Assembly (NCBI GenBank): GCA_001579985.1
Contig: LRSR01000737.1
Span: 1-28,363 of the forward strand
Source of the DNA: Hypsibius dujardini
Lineage: Eukaryota; Tardigrada; Eutardigrada; Parachela; Hypsibiidae
DNA: 28,363 nucleotides
Direction of reading: 5' to 3'
Part shown: piece after piece, positions 8,741 through 17,856 of the stretch
How the letters are laid out: each line of letters begins with the position of its first letter
Position numbering within the stretch: position 1 is the first letter of the stretch
Notes under the pieces: model-generated
What the model was told of the DNA's origin: nothing
Databases searched by the model: none
The model's input: the letters and a program-made list of their open reading frames with translations, nothing else
Translations under genes and position numbers: made by a program

Positions 8741-11391
8741 TCACCCAGCCGGCATCCACCCCTTGAAGTCTGGATTGACCACACCACCTTCGGCCGTCAA
8801 GATGAACCCCGGCGGAGAAGACTCGTTCGCTTTTGTATCGATCCCAAAGGGGATCCAAGCCAGAAGGCCATCCTCCAGTCTGTCTCCCAACAGAACATAC
8901 TTGGCGACAGGGTCGCTTTGACCAAACGTTTGCTGTGTGAAAACGTAATCGTCCGCGTTAGCAGTGATGAGCTCTAGATTGGCGTTATACGGTGGGAGTT
9001 CATTTACAGCGACGACCAGTTGATCGTCCAGAAAGAGCTGACCGACATACTGGATGGCACCACCGCTGAATGTTCTGTTCGCGTAAACCGTTCCGTTCAG
9101 ATGAGTGACTAGATGGATATGAGTGGCTTGGCCTTTGTAGTGGCCGGGGAACTTGGTGATGATTTGAGCCACACCGTCCGTGTTGGTCGGATAGATACCT
9201 CGTAGGAAGGTTTTATTCTGAAACACAAGAAGTCCTTTTCAAAACATTTAATGTCGTATATATGTGTACGGGAAAAGTGCCTTGTGTACATATATAAATA
9301 GAAGATTAAAGGTATGATATCTCGTTAATGTCCAGCAACAGATTCGATTCGATTTGGGAACAGAAACCATTTTCCAACGTCATAGTTTCAATTAAAAAAA
9401 GAAAATGTCACTGTTTTGGATGGCTTAATCAAACCAATGTACTTTTTTAGTTGATCACTACTACGGAAAATGTGGGAGAGGTGCGAAGGAATTTTGTTAC
9501 GAAAAGTATCCTGTATACTTAAAACCCATTCAGCAGAAATCTCAACCCCCATAGATGTCTCCAGCCCAACCATGTCAGTACAAAAAAATATTTCGGATCA
9601 TACCGGTGCATTTGACATGGAATTTTACAATAGGACGAACGAAATTATGTAAACGGACAGTTGAGTTATGGTTTAATTTAAAAGTTTATATGAAATGACT
9701 GTTTGCAGGCAGAAAAGGCGTCATTCGTTGATGCGTCTCGGCACCTTTTGCAACAACCTGCTGCTATATTCTTCTCTCAACTATTGAAAAAGTCAAGTAT
9801 CCCACAACCAGGGGCTCGTTTAGGGTTCTGATCAGCCGGAACCCCCTGGCATTTCAAAGCATTTTCAAAAACTTCAGTTGTTTCATCAAATTTGGACCTT
9901 TCTTGAATATTGTTAACATCCCATTTGCAATTACCGTATCAATAGGGTGCATGTGTATATTTGACCCCATTAAAGTAAAATGTAATAGAAAACTGAAGTT
10001 TTTTTTAATGTTTTGAAATCCCAGGGAGACCTTGGAAATTAAACCCTCCCCACATTCCCTCAAGTTTTAAAATCAGAATCAGGAACAATACCCCGATTTA
10101 TGCGTTCAATTTTAAAAACAAATGCCCATCCTCTTGCTCTACCGCAAGGGGGTCCTCATGGTTTCGACTTGAAAGGACTCTAAACGAGCCCCTGCCCACG
10201 ATTAGAGACTCCTTCAGGGTCCTTACAGGTCGGAATCAGGACCCTTTATCCTAGGGCCAGGGAATGGGCAAATGTGCAAAATGTAATAAATGTCTGTGGA
10301 TCTGATTTCCAGGCCCCTGAATTTCAAAACGTGTTCAAAAGCATTAGTTTTTCATCAAATTTAGACCGTTTTTGAATGTTTAAACCTCCCATTTGTATTT
10401 ATCAATAGGGAGCTTATACTGGACCTCAACAAATCTCAAGTTTGAACGAAAAAACTGATGCTTTTGAAAATGCTTTGAAATCCCAGGGGACCGCTGGAAA
10501 TGTGACACCCACACCACCAACAAGTTTGAAAATGATCAGGGACAACAAGCCCAATTTTGGGTTCAATCTTGAAAAAAATGCATTTTGTCCATTTATCCAC
10601 CCCCTGGCCCTACCGTGAGGGGTCCTGGTTTTAACCCGTAAGGATCCTAAACGAGCCTTTATACCCACGACCACGTACAAAGTTACTGCGGTCCGCTTGA
10701 TTGCCGTTGTTTGGCACTCCAGAGTACACCGCACTGGCATTGCCGTGCCAGACGTCGACGTACAGGTCCGCCACTGGTCGGCACGTGTTGATATCGATAA
10801 ACTGAAAGTCCACGTATAGGTCGATCCCCGGCTGATCTTCCCGTATATCCCTCCGGATCAACTCACCGGAAACGTAGAAAGGTCCCAATCTGCTTTGCGC
10901 GGAGAGCAGGCAGGGAACGTTGCCACCGGAAAAGACATCGCTGGCGGTGGTGAGACCAGTCCGGTTGGAGTGGTGGCTAGTCTCTGCGACCAAAGTAGCT
11001 GCTTGACGTTGGAAGTCCGAAAAGTCCGAGTGATGAAATGCAATTAAAAATAGTTAAACAAAATTATAATCTTTCATGCGCATGAATAAGGCTGATGTTT
11101 TTTACCGGGCTTTTCGAAGCGACCACGGCGGATTGATTCGGCGAGGACTCCACGCCTGATTCTGGCCCGTTCGTGCAGTTCATGAGAGTGATGTTGTGAG
11201 GAACAGTGAGCGAGGGAAATTTGGGCTTGGGTCATCAACACTTGCCGCTTGGCTCGGTCTTGGGAGGGTCCATGAGCGGTGTCGTCGAGATGAGCTCCTG
11301 TTAGGCCCACTAAGTAGGAACATACTAATCCGAGGCTGATTAATAATAACATTGCGCGTAATGAAACGGGAAAAATGAGGGCTCCACACAC
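8741..11391 (-). CDS. Secreted intradiol ring-cleavage dioxygenase, intact copy
   Basis: Three minus-strand exons: 11391-11106, 10998-10679 and 9217-8741 (stop TGA). Phases agree and the sum of 1,083 nt gives 360 residues, usual for the secreted fungal/mite type. The family opens catechol-type rings between the two hydroxyls using non-haem Fe(III). A signal peptide covers about residues 8-32. The core starts at GPFYVSGELIRRD (134-146), then NTC.P (166-169), DVWHGN (177-182), AVYSG, FPGHY and THIH. Predicted iron ligands are Tyr187, Tyr229, His235 and His237. The position three before the first His, Arg in most relatives, is Gln232 here. Intron 1 is 107 nt; its acceptor CAG at 11001-10999 is chosen because it fits both phase and homology with the copy at 15815. 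Intron 2 (10678-9218) contains two hAT-like elements. Two broken paralogues lie just upstream. Such genes in animals are thought to come from fungi by transfer. Confidence 0.93.
9809..10194. mobile_element. hAT-like foldback MITE, copy A
   Basis: A 386 bp element with perfect 15 bp terminal inverted repeats CAGGGGCTCGTTTAG. The halves are inverted relatives (AAAGCATTTTCAAAAAC and its complement type). The flanking 8-mers are CCCACAAC (9801-9808) and CCCACGAT (10195-10202), an imperfect 8 bp target duplication. CAGGG termini and 8 bp duplications are hAT traits. It has no coding capacity and lies in intron 2 of the intact dioxygenase. Confidence 0.8.
10203..10661. mobile_element. hAT-like foldback MITE, copy B, tandem to copy A
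   Basis: Same family as 9809-10194. The right end CTAAACGAGCC at 10647-10657 is well kept; the left end (10203 onward) is decayed but still reads AGGGTCCTTACAGGTCGGAA. The 8-mer CCCACGAT precedes it and CCCACGAC (10664-10671) follows two bases after its end. The 5' splice site of dioxygenase exon 2 is at 10678-10677, only about 15 nt away. Confidence 0.75.
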
Positions 11392-11774
11392 TTTATTTGG
11401 ATATTGTCAAATAGTAATGACCAATTAGCGGAAAGTGGGCAAAGTACAAACGGCAGTTACTGAGACCGAAAAATCCTCTCAAACAGCGAAAAAAAATGTA
11501 GTTGTTCCCACGCTCTTTGCCACCACGCGGTGGCCCTAAAACTGATGAAATCTCAGCTCTAATTGCTTGGCGGAATCATTCAACGCCGTACGGACACGTC
11601 GAAGTGTGCCGACACAACAGGCAGTTGTTTAAATCGCGTGTTTGGATCTAGATAAAATTATGAATTTAAATTCACCTGCAAAGTTTTTTTAAAGGAAACC
11701 CTTAATTTACATAAAAGCTAATAATTAATGAACTTACTTACTTACGCGTACTTTTACTGTATGCGTCACAACGC

Positions 11775-11783
11775 GTCTTTTAT
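11775..11783 (-). promoter_or_regulatory. TATA-like box upstream of the intact dioxygenase
   Basis: The minus strand reads CTATAAAAG here, about 385 nt before the ATG at 11391. A GTAAGTAAGTAAGT run on the minus strand just downstream (about 11745-11732) could be a 5' splice site of a short noncoding first exon, which would account for the distance. This is inference from motifs only. Confidence 0.35.
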
Positions 11784-11994
11784 AGTTGCATACACTATCT
11801 AGAAGTTGTAACTGAAAGAGTGGACAGTCTCAATTTTGCGGCTTTTGTAACAAAAAGGAGCTGATGTTATCATTTAACGCTTAGCTCTCAGCGACTGCTA
11901 TTGGTCGGACGTCTTCGTACTTTATATTTGATTGGTTGTTTTCCAAAAATTGGCCAATCCTGGTGATAGACTTGAAGCTCTGTCTGTAATCCTT

Positions 11995-12312
11995 ATTTCT
12001 TATGGCTCCGTGCAGAAAAGGGCTTAGGCTACAAGTCCCCTTCCCTTTGCCAGGGTATACTAACTGTCCCTGCGCAGTAACGGCAGATTATGTAGTGAAA
12101 CAGTTTCTCGAATTGTTAGAAATGAAGTAGTCGTATGTCTGTCTTTGTGTTGTGATGATAATACTGTATGTTCCCCAGTAATGTATGAAACCTAGTCTTA
12201 AACGGAACGAATGAACGGTTCGCGAGTTCAGGAGAAGGTACTCGTAGTACTCTCTACTGCCTTAAACATTTTGTAACAATCAATCAATCAATCAAATAAA
12301 ATAAAAACATAT
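11995..12312 (+). mobile_element. Possible 3' end of a LINE-type retrotransposon
   Basis: A noncoding stretch ends in a simple tail, AATCAATCAATCAATC followed by AAATAAAATAAAA (about 12277-12308). It includes GGGCTTAGGCTACAAGTCC at about 12020, which recurs at about 25851-25869 in a receptor intron. Short-unit tails and 5' truncation are typical of non-LTR elements. No reverse transcriptase is present, so the call is tentative. Confidence 0.4.
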
Positions 12313-12773
12313 TTTTCTAAACTTTGTTGCGGTTCTTTGAAAGAACTTAAAAAACGAACCCATCTGACGCCTCACTGTTATATCATCTTTAACTTTAACG
12401 GTTTGTAAGCCTGCGTGGGTTCACGAAGATTTGGGAAATCGGAGGGAGGGACGGCCTGATGTCTTAACTAAATCTCAATAGATGCTGCGTTCCTCTATAC
12501 GGGAATTGCTCTTGACAAGCTGTGCAAGGCTAGAAAAAGGCGCAACTACCGTGTAGGAATATGCCAATTATACATTCATGAAATATGTGAATGAATTTAT
12601 AGGACTTGGTTGTATACGAGTAACAACTTTGCGCAATTTCACGAGTCTTACGAAAAATCTTGCAGACGATTTAGAATAAAAATTCTTCAAAATGAATTGG
12701 TTAACCGTCGCACAATTTTTGTGCAACATAGTGTTTTTAAGCTCCGTCGTTTCATCTAACGTTCAGGCCCCCT
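12313..12773. other. Intergenic, no gene seen
   Basis: Sequence between the possible LINE tail and the isolated dioxygenase exon. Nothing recognisable on either strand. Confidence 0.5.
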
Positions 12774-13254
12774 TCACCAAGAGTGATGCCATCCTTGAGG
12801 ATTGGAACTGAACAGTGCGCCGTCTGCGGTGAAGATTGCCGCTGGCAACACCGACAGACTGGCGTGTGTGTTCACCCCAACGGTGATCCACGCCAATAGA
12901 CCGTCCGCCAACGTGTCTCCCAGCAACACGTACTGCGATACAGGGTCGGACTGGCCGATTGACTTTCGCCAGAACAGACCGTCTTTCTCGTTAGTTTTGA
13001 ACGGCTTGGAATTAGCATTAGCAATTAGGTGGGAAGTCGTTCGCTGCGGTCACCAGGTCGTCGTCGAAGAAGAGCTGGCCCACATGCTGGATCGCGCCAC
13101 CGCTGAAGGTCCTGTTCGAGAAGACCGTTCCGTTGAGATGGGTCAGCAGATGAATGTGGGTAACTCGACCCATGTAGTGGTCGGGGAACTTTGTGATTAT
13201 TTGAACCATACCGTCCGTACTGGTCGGCTGAAGACCTCGCCGGATTGTTTTATT
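12774..13254 (-). pseudogene. Intradiol dioxygenase fragment: isolated, frameshifted last exon
   Basis: This is a paralogue of exon 3 of the intact gene at 9217-8741, complete with the TTTCAG acceptor (13255-13256 are the AG) and a TGA stop at 12776-12774. The first frame gives NKTIRRGLQPT, then FPDHYMGRVTHIH and FSGGAIQHVGQLFFDDD, and runs into a stop near 13018. A one-base frame change there restores homology (GQSDPVSQYVLLGD, LADGLLAWI) to the end. The two 5' exons, with the signal peptide and the first iron-ligand tyrosine, are not found in 13255-14449. PGHY has become PDHY. It cannot encode a working enzyme alone. Confidence 0.88.
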
Positions 13255-14449
13255 CTGAAACGAAAACTAAATTCTGTTAAGGGCGACCCGACGCTTTGCT
13301 TGTGTTGAAAATTCAAGCCGGGTCGCCGAACATCTTAGCAAGAAAAAATTGTTTCGAGCTTCCAATATGTTTCCACAGAAGTAGTTTGGGTTTGCAAGCT
13401 TTGCAGTTTTATATTTGTTTCTAAAATACATCACGTGAAGTCATCAGGTCTCCTTATCTCGTTTTTACATTCATTTGAAAACGTTGTTAGACGAATTTTA
13501 TCTGATTTACTAAATTTCAAACTTTTTGGACAGATACTCAAATTTTGAACACCCAAAATTCAGTTTTGTAGTTTATCTTGTGTAGCGAAATAGAAGTTAC
13601 CAAAAACCTTCCCAAATTTCTCATTTGGGATGGGGTGAACTTAGGTTGCCGTGTTTTTTCACTTTTTATAATAAATATAATAAACAATTCCTCAAGCAAT
13701 CGATAATTCCTTCGCCAATCAGAAATACGGAGTCTATCCGAGTTTAACCGCACATCTTTTCACGTGCGTATTTGCGAACCAAACGGTTCTAGCTTGGGGA
13801 AGTGCCGCCAATACGCGGTTCGGGTATTGTTTATTTGACTTGTTACTGCAGAGACAACGTCTTTTCTATGACGAGATATGATCTGGTTTTGGGGTTGCGC
13901 TTCCTTAGCGTGCGTCGGTTCGCCTGACCATTCACGAGCAAGACGGCCAGCAACCAATATACTTCGGTTTCTGCTGTGGCAAAAAAATTTGAATAGCTTC
14001 GTCACTTCTAAGGCTGTGAGAAACAAAAGACATCCCAGAATCGTTTTAATTCAACAAAAAATATGGCATTCTTCCAAGGGTAATCTCAACTGATTTCGGG
14101 TATTTTTTCGTGCTTTCCATGCCACGTGTTCGTTCTCGTTCTCGATAACTCGTTAACCGAAAGAACGCCTCATACCACGCTATAAAAACCAAATGGACTG
14201 GCAAGTTCATTACAGATAGAATTGTTTGATCTCATGGCAATCTCGATTCTTTTTCGATTCATTGCCTTGCGGTGCCTTGCGGTAGTTTTTCCCTCTTATA
14301 CATGGAACAAAACGAACGAATCGCTCTGGGTGCATCGTTCACAGACACGGGAAACGTTGAGCTTACTGGCAGTTGTTGGCAAGGAAAGACACATAAAAGG
14401 TACTTTAGTTAAGTAAAAAATACACCTCGTTTCACTGTCATAGCACATA
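13255..14449. other. Spacer between dioxygenase copies; possible plus-strand start
   Basis: Nothing of the missing 5' exons of the dioxygenase fragment was found. On the plus strand, TATAAAAA at 14180-14187 precedes an ATG at 14234 that opens with a hydrophobic signal-like segment (MAISILFRFIALRCLAVVF). The frame reaches a possible donor (AAAAG then GTACTT) at about 14400. No continuing exon is recognised and no homology is known to me, so I do not call a gene. Confidence 0.3.
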
Positions 14450-15815
14450 CTACCCAGGCGGGGCACCCATGGGAGGACCTCTGCCTGCAGGGGGTCCTCC
14501 AGCATTGTATCCGCCGCCCGGCGGCATACCACCTGGTCCACCAAAACCGCCTCCAGTGTTGGCATTCGCCACACCTCCATTCGCAGTCCAAGTGGAAGCT
14601 GACGAGAAGCTGCTGCTGACTTGGCTGGCCTTTGCGTCCACTCTGGCCTTTGGCCTTGGCCAGGATGACGTCTTCAACCTTACTGCCCAGCAGAACGTAC
14701 TGAAACACTGGGTCGACCTGACCGGCGGCTTCTTGCAGAAAGACACGATCCTGTGCGTTCGTGGTCAGTGAGTTCGTGTTGGTGTAATACGGGGACGTTG
14801 CTTCGACTTATGAGATGAGGGCTTGATCGAAGAACAGCTGACCCACGTGCTGAACGGTACCGCCTTGGTAGGTACCGTTGGCGAGGACAGATCCACCGAG
14901 GTGGGTGACGGTATGAATGTGGGTTGTGCGTCCGCTGTAGTGACCGGGAAAGATGGTGTGAAACTGGAGAACGCCCTGCGCGTCTGTCGGTTGAAGGCCT
15001 CGCAAGAAGGTAGCATTCTAACCATTCCATCAGGTGGATGAATTAAATTGAAGGCTTCAAAAATGACAGAGACAGACAGGCAGTCAGATAGATAGACAGA
15101 CAGAGAGACAGAGAAACAGACAAGTTCGACAGTCCGACCGACAGACAGACAAGAAGACGTCTTACTATATTGCTGGCATCTTTGGAGTTTCCGTTACCGA
15201 TACCGACAACACCGGCATAGACACCTGTTGAATTGCAGCTCCATATATCCACATACGTATTCGGAATGGGCTTGCACGTGTTGATATCAACCACTTGAAT
15301 GTCGAGAAAGAGACTGACACCCGCCTGATTTTCGTGGATGTCTGACCTGATTAGTTCGCCATCCACATAATAGGGACCGGCTTCAACTTCCGGGAAAAGG
15401 ACACATGAAATTGCGCTGCTGGAAAACAGCTCGTCTTTGCTGGCAGATGTGAGCCTACTCTTATTCGAGTGATGGTTTGTGTTCAATGCACTGGTAGCGT
15501 CTCGAGCAATTTTCGAGTCTAGGAATGCACAAGAATATCGTATCATTGGAATCCTCACATTCAATCATTTTGTTTACCAAAGCGAAGGCGAAGACGTGAC
15601 GCGATCTCCTCGCGCCTTTCGGCTTCTCGCTTCTGTAGATTCCGTGATTCTCGAGTGTCCGAACAGTGCCCGAAAGACATCAACGACTTTTCCATGAAGC
15701 TCTCTCGAGTGGCCGCTGTTTCTGTGCTATGGTCATCCGAGGTCTCAGGATGGCCATACGTATTCGTAACTCCGACAAAAAACAGGACGGCGACAAGATT
15801 CACAGGTTTACCCAT
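14450..15815 (-). pseudogene. Secreted intradiol dioxygenase paralogue with premature stop and frameshift
   Basis: Exons 15815-15578, 15518-15166 and from 15017, with the same phases (1, then 0) as the intact gene. Signal peptide MGKPVNLVAVLFFVGVTNTY. The core has GPYYVDGELIRSD, NTCKP, VDIWSCNSTGVYAG, FPGHYSGRTTHIH, so all four iron ligands and the active-site Arg are kept. In exon 3 an in-frame TAA at 14810-14808 ends the product at about 266 residues. Beyond it the same frame stays homologous (GQVDPVFQYVLLGS). Near 14640-14665 homology moves to another frame, which runs through a Gly/Pro-rich tail to a TAG at 14450. Two independent breaks suggest a dying gene, though assembly errors or a functional short form remain possible. 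Intron 1 is 59 nt, intron 2 148 nt. An in-frame alternative acceptor for exon 2 exists at about 15504. Confidence 0.85.
15060..15157. repeat. GACA microsatellite in intron 2 of the broken dioxygenase
   Basis: Degenerate GACAGACA and GATAGATA units fill most of the 148 nt intron (15165-15018). Confidence 0.7.
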
Positions 15816-17242
15816 TTTCCTTCGCTGCTATAATGAAGTAGAGTTTGTTGTTGCAGTCGCGACGAGGTATTTCAGACATAAGAGCGAGAACAGTGAGATA
15901 CAGGAATAGGTGAACAAGCTCGTCTATAGTTAACGGCTGAAATTCGACACCTCGCTAAAACATATACAAGATATGGAGATGCGGTAACAGTCCTACCAAC
16001 GGGTCAATGCTTCATGAGATTTAGATAGCCTGGGGCATCCGCTCAAACTGCTAAAAAGGCGGACTCACCACGAAAAGTAATAGTACATGCATTAATGAAC
16101 TGCTGCCTTTTCGTCAGTTAAACTTGCATGAGTATCCGAACCGTGCCACCGTCGATTACAGCTCCTGCAATTGTCGGATACTCTATTGCTTTAGGCGACT
16201 TTCAAGGGCCGAAGTCGATCGAGAACGCAAGTGTGATGTACAAGGAGATTCGAAGGATACCCCGGATAGGAAAAGTGGTAGTCACCGGTCAGCCCCGAGA
16301 ACAAAATGACTCCCGCGGAAACTTAAGGTTCGCAGAACAATTGCAGATGCTTGAGAGATGCGGTGGGATAGATGGGCAAAAGATCATGGCGAGAGTCCTG
16401 GAGACTCTCGAGAAAGATGGAAGGCTTGATCAACTCGATCGAAACGATACGGCAAACGAAACACACACCAACCAACCAACCAGTTTCTGTTGAGGACCCA
16501 GCTGGGTCCTCCATAAAACAAAGAGTTCTATTGAAAATCGCCACATGTCATTGCAGTTCAGCCGTCCATCAAGCTGCAGCCCTTGCTTTCCTGTTGCATC
16601 CTGGGATACAAAAGAAAATGGAACGCGCTGCATTCCGTCTCAGAAATGACATTACTGTAAATACCGAGATTGTTTGTTTTCGAAGAGGAAGGAATAGTTT
16701 TACGGTATGCTCTTCCTACAGTATAAGTTCCTCTGATAAATACCTTGACTTGTTGTAGTTTGCTCAAGTTGTTAGTGCGGTAAAGAAAAAGCAAACTGGA
16801 ATGCTGGAAAATACCAAGCCGGCTCAAAACGCAGAAGTTGGAAAAACGCTTCACTAGTCAGGGAATGGCATGACAAACTAACTTCTTTAAATTACCCCTT
16901 TCCTCCGTTTTCTTCCTTCAAAATTACCATTACCTTCTTCCAATACAAAATTTAAAGATATAGAACGAGATACATGAAATCAATTCTGAAAAGATCTACC
17001 TGCTTACACCCGAAAGACCTTCCAACACCCTGCAGGTGGACTCATTCATTACAAAGATCAAGTGTCCATTACGCTTTTTCAATTGTCCACTATCCCAATT
17101 GATCCGTTTGCCACGACGTCCGAAAGCCAACCAATTGGACCGACCGATCAACCTATCCTTACCCAAGCGATGTTCTAGCAGGACCAATCGTCCCATCAGC
17201 AGGTCCTGCCGCGTACTGCTTTCATCGACCATTCATCAACAG
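15816..17242. other. Intergenic between dioxygenase and receptor, no supported gene
   Basis: A plus-strand frame at 16128-16493 (121 codons) has a protein-like composition, but no motif, no convincing splice context and no family I recognise. Other frames are shorter or low in information. I see no tRNA or other RNA gene. Confidence 0.4.
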
Positions 17243-17425
17243 GAGAGTGTGGACGTCAACGTTTGCCATCAATCAACAAAATGTATCAAAAAACTTTTCA
17301 TTAACGCGTTTGAGCAAGTGATTAGCCGGAGCTGTAAAGGAAAATCGATCAGTCAATTTCGGAAATTCGTTGATTCCATTCAGCTGAGCGGTAAGGCAGC
17401 TGGGCTGCCAACAATCGAAAAATGC
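17243..17425 (+). repeat. Dispersed direct repeat, second family, copy 1
   Basis: About 180 bp matching 21483-21662 in the same orientation. Shared words include GTTTGCCATC, AACAAAATGTAT, CAAGTGATTAGCC and TTCGGAAATTCG. It lies between genes; the other copy lies in a receptor intron. Confidence 0.75.
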
Positions 17426-17856
17426 GAATACTGTAGAATTTCGATCAACTGGTGTTAATTCTTGGACCCCTCAGTAAATTAGTTCCGACAGGCCGAAAAC
17501 CCTGAAGTGCTTCAATCAAGTAATCAATCACGCGATTTGCAGGCAATCAAACACGTGCAGTCTTATGGTCTCCTATTTTTGCGACCAATCAGCTCCGGTC
17601 TCTTTTGACTGAACTAATTGCTCAACAGCACCAGTTGATCGGAATTCTACAGTATATTACTCACAGGTCTTGGTTTTGACGCGCAAGGCTCAACATTTCT
17701 CTTACTCGATCGCTGATATCTTTTTGACAGACTTTTTTAACTTTAATTGATGGCTGCATTGTCGCTATTATGAAACTGAGCAAGGAAATCGTTGTGCAAA
17801 TGAAACAATGAAGTATACAATATAGGACTCTGAGTGCCAGTAATGGGATTCGCTAC

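Noticed and set aside
12802-13308. Plus-strand 168-codon frame over the dioxygenase fragment
   Set aside because: Antisense shadow of the pseudogene exon; no recognisable protein.
14808-14850. A mini-intron hiding the premature stop in the broken dioxygenase
   Set aside because: The only GT-AG pair would be about 36 nt and would remove the conserved LFFDQ strand.
16128-16493. Plus-strand 121-codon open frame with protein-like composition
   Set aside because: No motif, no signal peptide, no supported splice sites and no family recognised; the length is within what chance gives in this base composition.
17036-17458. Plus-strand 140-codon open frame
   Set aside because: Its second half is the dispersed repeat also found at 21483-21662, where the frame is not kept, so it is unlikely to be a gene.
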